Below are positions 26,970-35,704 of a DNA stretch of 64,000 bases, piece by piece. Each line of letters opens with the position of its first letter. The first letter of the stretch is position 1. The position numbers and the translations under genes were made by a program. The notes beneath the pieces are model-generated. The model was not told the origin of the DNA and did no database searches. It was given only the letters and a program-made list of their open reading frames with translations. This DNA comes from Pseudomonas abyssi (GTDB lineage: Bacteria; Pseudomonadota; Gammaproteobacteria; Pseudomonadales; Pseudomonadaceae). The DNA is taken from the NCBI RefSeq assembly GCF_002307495.1, contig NZ_NTMR01000002.1, positions 186,001-250,000 on the forward strand, written 5' to 3'.

Positions 26970-27302
26970 ATGATCAAGAAAGCCTTAGCGCTGTTTGCCG
27001 TCCTGTTTCTGTTCAGTGGCCCCGCCGCCGCCGGCTTCGACGGCTATGTCGAGGTGACCAACAACACCGGCTACGACATCTACTACCTGTACGTCAGCCA
27101 CGCCAAGTCCAAGAGCTGGGAAGAAGACGTCCTGGATGACGATATTCTGCCCGACGGCCACACCGTGCGGGTCAACCTGAGTGGTGCCAAATCGTCTATC
27201 TTCGACATCCGCGCCAAGGATGAAGACGGCGACACCTATACCGTCTGGGAGATCGACGTCGCCCGTGACGACGTTGTCTTCACCCTGGATGACATGGACT
27301 GA
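26970..27302 (+). CDS. Small acidic secreted protein
   Basis: A 110-residue protein with a clear signal peptide (MIKKALALFAVLFLF, cleavage after AAA near residue 22). The mature part is strongly acidic, beta-rich in pattern and begins GFDGYVEVTNNTGYDIYYLY. It has many Asp residues in the second half and ends TLDDMD. No family is recognised; the VTNNTGYDI start is reminiscent of small immunoglobulin-like or thaumatin-like beta sandwiches that wrap nonpolar ligands. GAGAG precedes the ATG. It is a single-gene unit closed by a strong hairpin. Confidence 0.75.
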   Translation: MIKKALALFAVLFLFSGPAAAGFDGYVEVTNNTGYDIYYLYVSHAKSKSWEEDVLDDDILPDGHTVRVNLSGAKSSIFDIRAKDEDGDTYTVWEIDVARDDVVFTLDDMD

Positions 27303-27310
27303 GAGGCCAC

Positions 27311-27332
27311 GAGGGGCGGCCAGCCGCCCCTC
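27311..27332. terminator. Terminator-like hairpin between convergent genes
   Basis: Perfect 10-base arms gaggggcggc / gccgcccctc with a two-base spacer lie between the secreted-protein gene and the convergent DUF1275 gene. There is no T tract, so this is likely a hairpin-only or bidirectional transcript end. Confidence 0.6.
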
Positions 27333-27355
27333 AGCCTTACCGCTCCCGCATCCCA

Positions 27356-28024
27356 TCAAGACGCAGCACCACGCCGCAGCACCCAAACCTGATAGATCCC
27401 CGCCAGCAGCACCGCCATTGAGGCAGGCGCCAGCAGCGAATAGAACTGCCAGCGAGCAAAGCCCAGCGCCCCCAGCGTGCCCCCCAGAATAAAGCCGCCA
27501 ATCAGCAGCAGAAACAGCACCGCCTTGCGCCGGTCCAGCGGCACACCACGCAGGCGCGCGCCCAGCATGACGCCCAGATCGGTGAAGATACCCGAGACGT
27601 GGGTGGTGCGAATAATCGCACCGCTGTAGGTGGTTACCATCGCGTTCTGCAGCCCGCAGGCCGCGGACGCAAGGTAGTGCCCACTCAGACTGGCAGCCTG
27701 CAATGCCAGCATGGCAAGCACCAGCAACAACGCCTCCAACACCAGCGCCACCCCATAGCGCCGGCCCGGCTGCAAGGCGCTGCTACCGATAAACAGACCG
27801 CTGAAGGCAGCCCCAGCGACAAAGCTCAGCAGCACCAGCAGCAGGTGCAGCAGCTCGGCTGCCGGCAACTGCGTCAGCCCGGCGCCCAGCAGGGTCGAGG
27901 TACCGGTCAGGTGTGAAACCGCCTGATGGCTAAAGCCCAACAGGCCCACCGCATTAACCACACCGGCCATCAGCGCAAGGCTGAATGCGCCGGCCTCAAC
28001 CCAGGATGGCAGTCTGGAAATCAC
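27356..28024 (-). CDS. DUF1275 (YoaK) family membrane protein
   Basis: A 222-residue polytopic membrane protein with about six predicted membrane helices. The conserved DUF1275 features are [12 protein letters not shown] near residue 20, the [11 protein letters not shown] loop, and [29 protein letters not shown] in the centre. The function of the family is not established; a transporter role is often proposed. A GTG at 28024 is the preferred start because GGGGGAG lies eight bases upstream. A TTG at 28069 would add 15 residues unlike the family. Confidence 0.85.
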   Translation of the reverse strand: MISRLPSWVEAGAFSLALMAGVVNAVGLLGFSHQAVSHLTGTSTLLGAGLTQLPAAELLHLLLVLLSFVAGAAFSGLFIGSSALQPGRRYGVALVLEALLLVLAMLALQAASLSGHYLASAACGLQNAMVTTYSGAIIRTTHVSGIFTDLGVMLGARLRGVPLDRRKAVLFLLLIGGFILGGTLGALGFARWQFYSLLAPASMAVLLAGIYQVWVLRRGAAS

Positions 28025-28183
28025 GCGCTGGCTCCCCCGGTAAAAAGCCTCATCATACGCCGACGGCAAGCCCCCTGTCCGGCGGCCGTACGTTCGTCAG
28101 CCTTACCGGCCTCAGGCGTGGATATCCGCCGCCAACTGCGAGTAGAATCGCTGTTTTTCGACATTTCGACAGGACACTCGCAG

Positions 28184-28900
28184 ATGGGTCGCGCTTATCA
28201 GAACCGCAAGGAATCCATGGCCAAGACGGCCGACGCCAAAACCAAGCTTTACAGCAAGTACGCGCGGGAGATCTACGTCACCGCCAAGTCAGGCGGCGTG
28301 GACCCCGATGGTAACCTGGCCCTGCGCGGCCTGATTGACCGAGCCAAGAAAGACCAGGTCCCCGGCCACGTCATCGACAAGGCCATCGACAAGGCCAAGG
28401 GCGGCGGCGGTGAGGATTTTTCCAAGGCGCGTTATGAAGGCTTCGGCCCCGGCAACTGCATGGTCATCGTCGACTGCCTGACCGATAACCCGAACCGCAC
28501 CTTTGCCGACGTGCGCAACTGCTTCACCAAGACCAAGAGCAAGATCGGCACCGAGGGCAGCGTCAGCCACATGTTCGATCACTGCGCCATTCTGGCCTTC
28601 AAGGGTGAAGACGAGGAAGCCACGCTGGAAGCGCTGATGATGGCCGACGTCGACGTGACCGACATCGAGAACGAAGATGGCGTAATCACCGTATTCGCCC
28701 CGCACACTGAATACTTCAAGGCCAAGCAGGCGTTGATTGATACCTTTGGCGAGCTGGATTTTGAAGCCGACCTGATCCAGTTTGTGCCGCAAACCACCAC
28801 CGAGATCAGCGGTGATGATGTGGTCATGTTCGAGAAGTTTACCGACATGCTGAACGACCTCGACGACGTGCAGAACATCTTCCACAACGCCGAGTTCTGA
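28184..28900 (+). CDS. YebC/PmpR family regulator, YeeN type
   Basis: A 238-residue protein of the YebC/PmpR/TACO1 family. It starts [16 protein letters not shown] and keeps the [16 protein letters not shown] and [17 protein letters not shown] blocks. Family members have been described as DNA-binding regulators and more recently as translation factors that relieve stalling at proline-rich stretches. The MGRAYQNRK start and conserved cysteines fit the YeeN paralogue rather than the YebC copy normally encoded beside ruvC. It is a lone gene ending in a strong hairpin shared with the convergent channel gene. Confidence 0.9.
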   Translation: MGRAYQNRKESMAKTADAKTKLYSKYAREIYVTAKSGGVDPDGNLALRGLIDRAKKDQVPGHVIDKAIDKAKGGGGEDFSKARYEGFGPGNCMVIVDCLTDNPNRTFADVRNCFTKTKSKIGTEGSVSHMFDHCAILAFKGEDEEATLEALMMADVDVTDIENEDGVITVFAPHTEYFKAKQALIDTFGELDFEADLIQFVPQTTTEISGDDVVMFEKFTDMLNDLDDVQNIFHNAEF

Positions 28901-28907
28901 TCTGCGC

Positions 28908-28928
28908 GGGCGCTCCTCAGGAGCGCCC
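28908..28928. terminator. Hairpin between convergent yeeN-like and mscS-like genes
   Basis: Perfect nine-base arms gggcgctcc / ggagcgccc with loop tca. The loop is the stop codon of the mechanosensitive channel gene on the minus strand, so the hairpin overlaps its 3' end. Confidence 0.6.
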
Positions 28929-29993
28929 TGCCTGCCCTGCTCCAGCCGCTTCGCCACCCGACTCCGTCATCGCATCAAGCTCCCGCCGCTGTTCACGCAT
29001 GTGTTCCAGCTGCGCCTTGATCGCCGCCTTGCGTTCGCCATCAGCACCTTTGGCCTCTTCTTCCAGCGCACGCGCCTGCTCGGACAGCTGCGCCTTGCGC
29101 TCGGCCAGCTGCTGCGCCAGTTCGGCCTTGTCGAACAATACCGCTTCAGCTTCAGCGGCCTGCGCTCGGCGCTGGCGATGCCCGCCACCCGCCGGGACAA
29201 ACACCTGTTCAGCAGCAACCGGGCGTTGATTCATGATGGTAGGCGACATGATCTCGATGCCTGCGCCGTGCAGGCCGTCGAGAATCGCCTTGTAGAGGGT
29301 AGAACGGGCCGTAATCAGGCCACGCGCCTCGGGCAGCACGCCGGAGACCCGGTAGCTGATGGCAAAGTTGCCCAACGCCAGCAACTGCACAAAGGCATCC
29401 TGCAGGCCGCTGGTCTGGGCGGCAGCCAGCAGCAGGGGCTCTACGTCGGCGTGATGGGTGTCATACCCAAGCGACAGCTCGGCCGAGACCAGCGCGCCGT
29501 CACTACGCAACGTGGCAATCGGGTGGCTGGTCAGGTAGCTGTTGGGCAGCGCGATCAGCTCGCCACTTTCAGACTGGATCTCGGTATCAAACAGCCCCCG
29601 CTCCGCCACTCGCCCAAAGTGCTCGCCCACCGAAATGAAGTCGCCCAGCACAAAGGGCCGGGTCATACGCAACAGTACGCCCGCAGCCAGGTTGGCAAAG
29701 ATATTGGAAGACGAGAAGGCAAAGACACCGGAGATCAGCAATCCCAACAGCGCGATGATCTGATTGCGCGCGCCCTCGCTGACCGGCAAGGCCAGAATGA
29801 CCGCAACCATGCCAATCAACGTCAGCGCCAACATGACCAGCTGGCGCGAAAACAGCCGCTCGTTGCCCAGGTCGCGGTTGCGCCGAATCAACAAAAAGTG
29901 CGCCAGCACCAGCACCAGCGCTACCAGCCCAAGTGTCAGCAGCAGCGGTATGGACGCCAGGGCGACCGCCAGAATATCCGTCAGCAGGTTCAT
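28917..29993 (-). CDS. MscS-family mechanosensitive channel with C-terminal coiled coil
   Basis: A 358-residue membrane protein with three predicted helices in the first 120 residues, then the MscS beta domain (LGDFISVGEHFGRVAERGLF near 135, LPNSYLTSHP near 168) and an alpha/beta domain. Unusually, the last 90 residues form a charged coiled coil (about 270-345, rich in AEAEAVLFDKAELAQQLAE). Such channels open on membrane tension to release solutes after osmotic downshift. The start overlaps the stop of the XRE-type regulator by four bases (ATGA), so the two are co-translated and the regulator may control the channel. Confidence 0.88.
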   Translation of the reverse strand: MNLLTDILAVALASIPLLLTLGLVALVLVLAHFLLIRRNRDLGNERLFSRQLVMLALTLIGMVAVILALPVSEGARNQIIALLGLLISGVFAFSSSNIFANLAAGVLLRMTRPFVLGDFISVGEHFGRVAERGLFDTEIQSESGELIALPNSYLTSHPIATLRSDGALVSAELSLGYDTHHADVEPLLLAAAQTSGLQDAFVQLLALGNFAISYRVSGVLPEARGLITARSTLYKAILDGLHGAGIEIMSPTIMNQRPVAAEQVFVPAGGGHRQRRAQAAEAEAVLFDKAELAQQLAERKAQLSEQARALEEEAKGADGERKAAIKAQLEHMREQRRELDAMTESGGEAAGAGQAGRS

Positions 29994-30769
29994 CCCGTCT
30001 CTCCCGTTCGTTTGTGTCCAGGGTAGTACTTGGCCGCTTCAGGCCGGCGCAACTGCTGAAAAGCTGCCACCTCCCAGGGCCGAATGGCCAGAATCATGCT
30101 GACCCCAAAGCGCTGCTCCAGTGGCAGTACCAGATCCTCCTGATGACTGTGGCGAAACGCCTGGGCCAGGCGCTGCAGCTTCTGATGCATCTGCTCCGTC
30201 GACTGCGGCGAGAGCATGCCGCTAAGGAACATCCGCAGCTCACCCGGCAAATTGAAATGACACTGGAAAAAGTCGGCCTGCACCTGCTGCTCGAAAAAGC
30301 GCTGAATCGGCCCATGCTGCTGCCAGCGAAAATCGTGACTGATCAGCGGCTTGATGCGGTTGCCCGGCAACAACTCGATCAACCCCATCCGATCCAGCCG
30401 CGCCAGCCGTCCCACCGCTTCTGGCTCACTGAGCTGATAGGTTTCCAGTATCTGCGCCAGACTCCAGCGATTCAGCGCGCAGATCGCCACCAGCAGCAGG
30501 CGATCATCGCCGACCAGCTCCTGTTCCTGTTCGGTCGTCAAAGCGTCGATGCGCTGAGCCTGATCCAGCCGCCGCACCAGGTCGCTGATTTCCAGCCCCA
30601 GCAGAGAACAGATCTGATCCAGCCGCTGCAGCGAAAACTGCCGCTCGGAGAACAACCGCTTGACGCTCGCCTCCGACAAGTCCAGCGCCTCGGCCACCTG
30701 CTGATAGGTAATTCCCTGCTCTTTTAGCGCGTTTTTGAGTGCCGAGACAATCGCTGCGGTCTGTGCCAT
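29990..30769 (-). CDS. XRE-type helix-turn-helix transcriptional regulator
   Basis: A 259-residue protein. Residues 10-65 form a classic XRE/Cro helix-turn-helix (GITYQQVAEALDLSEASVKRLF). The remaining 190 residues contain a region that reads like a winged-helix or ligand-sensing domain (LSEPEAVGRLARLDRMGLIEL near 130) and a helical C-terminus. It is the first gene of a two-gene operon with the MscS-type channel, and divergent from the YiaA-pspA pair. It could therefore regulate both. Its signal is unknown. Confidence 0.85.
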   Translation of the reverse strand: MAQTAAIVSALKNALKEQGITYQQVAEALDLSEASVKRLFSERQFSLQRLDQICSLLGLEISDLVRRLDQAQRIDALTTEQEQELVGDDRLLLVAICALNRWSLAQILETYQLSEPEAVGRLARLDRMGLIELLPGNRIKPLISHDFRWQQHGPIQRFFEQQVQADFFQCHFNLPGELRMFLSGMLSPQSTEQMHQKLQRLAQAFRHSHQEDLVLPLEQRFGVSMILAIRPWEVAAFQQLRRPEAAKYYPGHKRTGETG

Positions 30770-30963
30770 ATGACAATACCTTTACAGAGCATAAATGCCG
30801 TCAAGGCGGGGAAAGCCGCCATAAAGTATCGCCATGTAATACCTTAAGCCACCTCCCGCGCAACCTTTTCGGTAACGCTGGCACCGCCGACCAGGCCGGT
30901 GCACAGTCCGCTCCAGACGCAGCCACACCCTGTGCGACTGCCACTCACGCTGGAGGCAACACC

Positions 30964-31233
30964 ATGGATAGCGAAATCAACAGCAACTCCTCAGGCTGGA
31001 TTTTCTTCGTCAAGGCATCCTTCGCGATCGCCCTGCTGGCGACCGGCGCGGGGGTGATTTTTTCGCCCACCGACCTGCTGGTCAAAGGTTACATGTCGGT
31101 TTGTGCGCTGTTTCTGGTCAGCACCACCATCACCCTGTCAAAAACCATGCGGGACGAACACGAAGGCAAGCGCATCCACAACCGTCTGTCCGAAGCCCGC
31201 GCCCAGCAACTGCTGAAAGAATATACGGAGTAA
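30964..31233 (+). CDS. YiaA/YiaB family two-helix inner membrane protein
   Basis: An 89-residue protein with two predicted membrane helices (about residues 12-33 and 40-58). It shows the YiaA/B pattern WIFFVKASFAIALLATGAG followed by KGYMSVCALFLVSTTITLSKTMRDEHEGKR, and a helical cytoplasmic tail. The ATG at 30964 is used; the longer open frame upstream has no coding character. The gene is 5 bases before the second pspA-like gene. YiaA-type proteins often neighbour PspA homologues, and a role as a membrane partner is inferred from this pairing. Confidence 0.85.
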   Translation: MDSEINSNSSGWIFFVKASFAIALLATGAGVIFSPTDLLVKGYMSVCALFLVSTTITLSKTMRDEHEGKRIHNRLSEARAQQLLKEYTE

Positions 31234-31238
31234 CCGCC

Positions 31239-31937
31239 ATGACACTCTGGAGAAAGGTAGGCACCCTGTTCCGCGCCAGCGCGCACGAGCCGCTTGAGCA
31301 ACTGGTCGACGCCAACGCCCTGCGCATCATGGAGCAGGAACTGCGCGACACCGAGAACGCCATGCTGCTGGCCAAGCGCGAGCTGGCCGGCCTGATGGCG
31401 ACCATCAAGCAGCTGCAGCGCAGCAACCTGCAACTCAGCGAAGAACTGGCACAGCGTGAAGAGCAGGCCCGTCAGGCGCTGGAACGGGATGAGTCCGGAC
31501 TGGCCTACGAACTGGCCGAATGGATCGCCGCGCAGGAGAACCAGTTGCAGCAGCAACGCCAGCACGCCGAGCAGCTGCAACGCCAGGAGGCGACGCTGCG
31601 TGAACAGCTGCGCCGCGCCGCGCAGTTGCATCAACAATATCGCCGCGAGCTGCAACTGGCCCGCGCCAACCGCAGCACCGAACGCCTGCTGGGCAATCTG
31701 GGTCACCAGACCCGCGGTCTGCAAGCGCACATGGGCGACCTGGCCAGCTCGCTGGAGCGCATTCGCCAGCGCCAGGACAACGCCAGCGACGTTGGCGCGG
31801 CCCTACAGCAGTTGCAGGATGAAGACGACGGCAGCGCCTTGGATCAGCGCCTGCAACGCGCCGGTATCGCCACCGGCAAGACCGACGCCAACAGCGTGCT
31901 GGCGCGCCTGCGTGGCAACAGCGGCGCTGAGGCGTAA
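31239..31937 (+). CDS. PspA/IM30 family protein (second copy)
   Basis: A 232-residue helical, coiled-coil protein of the PspA/IM30 type. The N-terminal amphipathic helix is MTLWRKVGTLFRASAHEPLEQ, and heptad-rich helices run to about residue 190, ending with a short C-terminal helix (NSVLARLRGN). It is a paralogue of the protein at 6267-6962, with the same overall length and the same LVDANALRIMEQELRD-type motif (VDSQALRILDQEIRD in the first copy). It is co-transcribed with the YiaA-type gene and closed by a strong terminator. Likely a membrane-maintenance protein under separate control from the flotillin operon. Confidence 0.9.
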   Translation: MTLWRKVGTLFRASAHEPLEQLVDANALRIMEQELRDTENAMLLAKRELAGLMATIKQLQRSNLQLSEELAQREEQARQALERDESGLAYELAEWIAAQENQLQQQRQHAEQLQRQEATLREQLRRAAQLHQQYRRELQLARANRSTERLLGNLGHQTRGLQAHMGDLASSLERIRQRQDNASDVGAALQQLQDEDDGSALDQRLQRAGIATGKTDANSVLARLRGNSGAEA

Positions 31938-31949
31938 GGCAGCGCACCC

Positions 31950-31985
31950 AGGGCGGCCACGGCCGCCCTTTCTATAATTTTTTTA
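31950..31985 (+). terminator. Rho-independent terminator after second pspA-like gene
   Basis: Perfect nine-base arms agggcggcc / ggccgccct at 31950-31969, followed by a T-rich run (ttctataattttttttatt). This is the clearest intrinsic terminator on the plus strand in this part of the window. Confidence 0.85.
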
Positions 31986-32066
31986 TTCCATAACCAACAA
32001 TAAAGAATATTTAATCTATTCTTCAGCAGATGCCACAGTGGGTTCTCAGTCATCCGGAGCCATCCC

Positions 32067-32963
32067 ATGAAGCCTCTTGCCCTGTTTGCCACCCCCTGGC
32101 TGCTCGCCTGCAGCAGCCTGTTGAGCGCCGCCCCGGCCGTCGACCACCTGCGCCTGTCGGTGATCCCTACCGCCAGCTCCAGCGGCGCCGCCGAAGCCAT
32201 GGTGGTCAGCGGCGGCCGCTGGGGTACCCAACGTCATCTGCTGCACGCCGCCATACTGATAGAGCACCCGCAAGGGCGCTTTCTGTTCGACACCGGCCTG
32301 GGTCATGAGACCGCCGACGCCTTCGCCCGCAACAATTGGCTCAACCGCACACTGCTCGCCTACGAAAACCTGAACCCGGCGCGTGATCAGCTGGAGGCGG
32401 CAGGCTACCAGGCCAGCGATATCGACTTTATTCTGCCCAGCCACCTGCACTGGGATCACCTGGGCGGTCTGCCGGACTTTCCGGACTTGCCCGTGCTGAT
32501 CCTGTCCGGCGCGCTGGAGGAGGCAAAGACCCATGGCGAGCCACCCGCCTTTCTCGCAGAGCAGTTCGAAGGCGAGCGCGAGTGGCGGCAAATTGCACTC
32601 GACAACGTACCCTATCTGGGCTTTGACCGCAGTCTCGACCTGTTCGGCGATGGTCAGTTGGTGCTGGTTGATCTGAGCGGCCATACCGCAGGTCAGGTCG
32701 GTCTGTTCGTCAACCTGCCCTCCGGCAAGCGCCTGTTCCTGATTGGCGATACCAGCTGGACCGAGCGCGGCGTAGAGCAGAACAAGCCGCGCCCGGTGTT
32801 CGTGCAGTGGATATCCCATGTCGATAGCGATCGCGAGCGCAACAGCGAACAGCTCAAACGCATTCACGAGCTGCACCAGCAGGACCCGGAGCTGCTGATC
32901 GTGCCCGCGCATGACGAGGTGGTGGCCGCAGGTCTGGCGCATTTCCCCGACTTTGAGGAGTAA
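32067..32963 (+). CDS. Secreted metallo-beta-lactamase-fold hydrolase
   Basis: A 298-residue protein with a probable signal peptide (MKPLALFATPWLLACSSLLSA, about residue 22) and an MBL fold with the metal motif SHLHWDHLGG near residue 130, a later HTAGQVGLFV block with the bridging histidine near 208, and a final HDE motif near 288. The layout resembles N-acyl homoserine lactonase-like MBL proteins, but the periplasmic location and a divergent sequence leave the substrate open. An AT-rich promoter region precedes it. The LysR gene starts two bases after its stop, so the pair is one operon. Confidence 0.87.
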   Translation: MKPLALFATPWLLACSSLLSAAPAVDHLRLSVIPTASSSGAAEAMVVSGGRWGTQRHLLHAAILIEHPQGRFLFDTGLGHETADAFARNNWLNRTLLAYENLNPARDQLEAAGYQASDIDFILPSHLHWDHLGGLPDFPDLPVLILSGALEEAKTHGEPPAFLAEQFEGEREWRQIALDNVPYLGFDRSLDLFGDGQLVLVDLSGHTAGQVGLFVNLPSGKRLFLIGDTSWTERGVEQNKPRPVFVQWISHVDSDRERNSEQLKRIHELHQQDPELLIVPAHDEVVAAGLAHFPDFEE

Positions 32964-32965
32964 CC

Positions 32966-33781
32966 ATGGACCTGCGCAGCCTGCGCTATTTCTGCGCCGC
33001 CGCTGAAGCCGGCAGCCTCACCGCTGCCGCCGAACGCTGCCACGTCGCCCAGCCGTCCATCTCCAACGCCGTTGCCCAACTGGAGCAGGAGTTTGCCCTG
33101 CGCCTGTTCAGTCGCAGCAAAAAAGGCGTCACCCTGACGCCCGAAGGCGACGCCTTCTATCAAGAGGCCACGCGCCTGCTCGGCAGCGCGGGGGAGATGG
33201 AACAACGCTTCAAGCGCGTGGAGCGGCCCCGGCTGTCGGTCGCTATCGACTCCAGCCTGGCCAGTCGCGACAGCGGTTACCTGCTGCAGCTGACCGCAGG
33301 CAGGCTACAGAACTATCGCCTGCAGGTACGCACCCAGCCCACACAACCGGCAGACCTGTGGCTGCTGAGTGAACGGCAGGTACCGGACGGCTATCACTTT
33401 ATCGCGCTGCTGGAGCAGGAGTACCGTCTGCTGCTGCCGCGCGGCTGGTCCCTCAATCAGCCACTCGAGCTGGAGCAGGCTACCCGGTACCCTTGGATCG
33501 ACCGGCTCGACTGCGAACTGCGCAGTGCCTTCCTTGAGCGCCTGCCCGACCTGGCCGACCACGCCAGCCTGCAGGTGGATACCGAAGACCTGGCCCTGAG
33601 CCTGGTGCAGCACCGCCAGGGAGCAACCGTGATGGCCGTCAGCGACGACCTCGACCTGCTGAGCCCGGCGGTTGATAGCCACTCCCTGCGCGGGCTGGTG
33701 CCGGAGCCGCTGCGTCATCGTCAGCTGGGCCTCGCCTGCCGGGCCGAACTCAAGGACAGCGTCATGGCCGCATTTGGCTGA
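32966..33781 (+). CDS. LysR-type transcriptional regulator (short form)
   Basis: A 271-residue LysR protein. The N-terminal helix-turn-helix is complete (MDLRSLRYFCAAAEAGSLTA and HVAQPSISNAVAQLEQEFAL), followed by a linker helix and a C-terminal co-inducer domain. At 271 residues it is about 25-30 shorter than usual, mostly in the effector domain. It is unusual for a LysR gene to lie downstream in the same operon as its presumed target; here it follows the MBL hydrolase gene by two bases, so autoregulation through the shared transcript is likely. Confidence 0.88.
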   Translation: MDLRSLRYFCAAAEAGSLTAAAERCHVAQPSISNAVAQLEQEFALRLFSRSKKGVTLTPEGDAFYQEATRLLGSAGEMEQRFKRVERPRLSVAIDSSLASRDSGYLLQLTAGRLQNYRLQVRTQPTQPADLWLLSERQVPDGYHFIALLEQEYRLLLPRGWSLNQPLELEQATRYPWIDRLDCELRSAFLERLPDLADHASLQVDTEDLALSLVQHRQGATVMAVSDDLDLLSPAVDSHSLRGLVPEPLRHRQLGLACRAELKDSVMAAFG

Positions 33782-33826
33782 GCACAGGCTCTTCCCGCGC
33801 TGCGGCAGCTGTCCTACACTCGGCTG

Positions 33827-34630
33827 ATGACGCTCAAACCCGACGCTGATCCGCTGTATCAGGCCGCCCGCCAACGCGTGCGACGGGCGCTGCTGCCTGT
33901 CGTCACCGGTACCCCGCCGGATGCCGACACCATCCACCAGCTGCGCGTGTGCTGCAAGCGTCTGCGTGCCCTGCTGCAGCTCTATCGACCGTACAGTGGC
34001 CGCCAACGTCTGCGCCAGCTGGATCAGCAGGTTCGTCTGATCGCCAAGTCACTGGCCGGACGCCGCGACCTGCATGTGCAACAGCAACTCATCAGCCAAC
34101 TGGCCGGAGAGCTGGAACGCCCGCTTAGCCCGGCGCTGAATAGTCAGTTGCTGCTCTCCTCTAGCAGTCACAGCGTCAACGCCACCGACAACGAGCGCAT
34201 CATCGCCGCCTTTGCAGCGGTCCTGAGCGACTGGCCGCACTGCGATAGCGGCACGCGCGACAACTGGGCGGCAGGGTTGGCGCGCACCCGCAAGCAGGCA
34301 CGCTCGCTAGCGCGCCGCGCGTGCAATAGCGATCAGGACGCGCTCTTTCACCGCTGCCGCAAGTGGACCAAGTATTACCTCTACCAGCTGGAGCAGTTGC
34401 ATGACAGCCGGTTGCCGGCGAGCAGCGAGATGCAGGCACTGGCTCGGCTGGGCGAACAGCTCGGCCAATTGCAAGACCTCTGCAACCTGGAGGCGCAACT
34501 GCGAACACTGGCGCCAGACCAGGAGACCGAGGCACTTGCCGAACGACTGGATAAGCGCAAACGCCGCTGCAAACGGCGTATCATTCGCCTTTTCATCAAA
34601 GTCTACGGCAGGCGTCACCTGGACGTCTGA
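33827..34630 (+). CDS. CHAD domain protein
   Basis: A 267-residue helical protein made of a single CHAD domain. The conserved histidine and arginine positions appear in TIHQLRVCCKRLRALLQLY near residue 42, and a later block has RKWTKYYLYQLEQLHD near 185. CHAD domains bind inorganic polyphosphate and are often found near polyphosphate granules or fused to triphosphatase-like CYTH domains; there is no CYTH domain here. The protein is strongly basic. It is a single gene on the plus strand, followed after 20 bases by the zinc metallopeptidase gene. Confidence 0.88.
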   Translation: MTLKPDADPLYQAARQRVRRALLPVVTGTPPDADTIHQLRVCCKRLRALLQLYRPYSGRQRLRQLDQQVRLIAKSLAGRRDLHVQQQLISQLAGELERPLSPALNSQLLLSSSSHSVNATDNERIIAAFAAVLSDWPHCDSGTRDNWAAGLARTRKQARSLARRACNSDQDALFHRCRKWTKYYLYQLEQLHDSRLPASSEMQALARLGEQLGQLQDLCNLEAQLRTLAPDQETEALAERLDKRKRRCKRRIIRLFIKVYGRRHLDV

Positions 34631-34650
34631 CCGCGCTACAAGGAGGTGGA

Positions 34651-35550
34651 ATGGACTGGCGAGGCAGACGACGCAGCAGCAATATCGAGGATCGTCGAGG
34701 GGACAATGTCGCCAGTGCCGGCGCCGGTGGCGCCCTGTTGCTGCGCCTGATCCACATGCTGCTGGGTACGCGCACCGGGCGCTGGATCCTGGGTATCGGC
34801 GTGCTCGTAGTGCTGGGCGGCAAGATGCTCGGGATAGATCTGTTGCCCTTGCTGCTGGGCGGCGGACAAACCGTGAGCCAGCAAAGTCAGCGCCCACTGT
34901 CACCGGCCGAGCAGGAGCTGAGCGAGTTTGTCAGTGTGGTGCTGGCCGACACCGAAACCACCTGGCAGCAACTATTCCAGAGCATCGGCCGGCAGTATCA
35001 GGAACCCACGCTGGTGCTGTTCTCCAACCGCGTACAATCTGCCTGCGGCACCGCCAGCTCGGCCGTCGGCCCGTTCTACTGCCCGGGCGACCGGCAGGTC
35101 TATCTGGACCTGTCCTTTTTCAACGACATGAAACAGCAGCTCGGCGCCCCCGGCGACTTCGCCCAGGCCTACGTCATCGCCCACGAGGTCGGCCACCACG
35201 TACAGACCCTGCTGGGCATCAGCCAGAAGGTACGTCAGGCCGGCGCCGGCCGCAGCCAGGCCGAGGTGAATGCACTGTCGGTACGCCAGGAGCTGCAGGC
35301 AGACTGCTTTGCCGGCCTCTGGGGCCACGCCGCCAATACCCAGCGGCAGATGCTCGACCCGGACGATCTGGACGAGGCCCTTACCGCCGCCAGCGCCATC
35401 GGTGATGACCGCCTGCAACGCCGGGCCGGGCAGGACGTCGTGCCGGACAGCTTTACGCACGGTACCTCGGCGCAGCGGGTGAAGTGGTTCAAGCGCGGCT
35501 TTGAGTCCGGCGATATCAGCGCCTGCGATACCTTCTCCGGGCCAATCTGA
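34651..35550 (+). CDS. ypfJ: YpfJ-type neutral zinc metallopeptidase
   Basis: A 299-residue protein with a basic N-terminus (MDWRGRRRSSNIEDRRG), one membrane helix (about residues 48-70) and a periplasmic domain with the zinc motif HEVGHHVQTLLG near residue 180. Upstream is GPFYCPGDRQVYLDLSFF, and downstream is QELQADCFAGLWGH near 215, which supplies the third metal ligand. This set is typical of the YpfJ/KPN_02809 family. Its physiological substrate is unknown. AAGGAGG lies seven bases before the ATG. Confidence 0.9.
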   Translation: MDWRGRRRSSNIEDRRGDNVASAGAGGALLLRLIHMLLGTRTGRWILGIGVLVVLGGKMLGIDLLPLLLGGGQTVSQQSQRPLSPAEQELSEFVSVVLADTETTWQQLFQSIGRQYQEPTLVLFSNRVQSACGTASSAVGPFYCPGDRQVYLDLSFFNDMKQQLGAPGDFAQAYVIAHEVGHHVQTLLGISQKVRQAGAGRSQAEVNALSVRQELQADCFAGLWGHAANTQRQMLDPDDLDEALTAASAIGDDRLQRRAGQDVVPDSFTHGTSAQRVKWFKRGFESGDISACDTFSGPI

Positions 35551-35704
35551 GCCCGGTTACCACGGCACCGGGTCACGCCCAGCCGGCACGCCGAAGCCCC
35601 AGCGGTGCAAACGACAGCGCGGCCCGCGCGTAGCCGGACAGGCAGCAATCGATCGAAATCACACAAAGACACAAGACCCGGCAGCATGACAGCGGTACAA
35701 TCGG

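Noticed and set aside
34401..35405. A 334-residue open frame overlapping the CHAD and metallopeptidase genes
   Set aside because: It is another frame of two real genes on the same strand, with arginine-rich composition and no domain.
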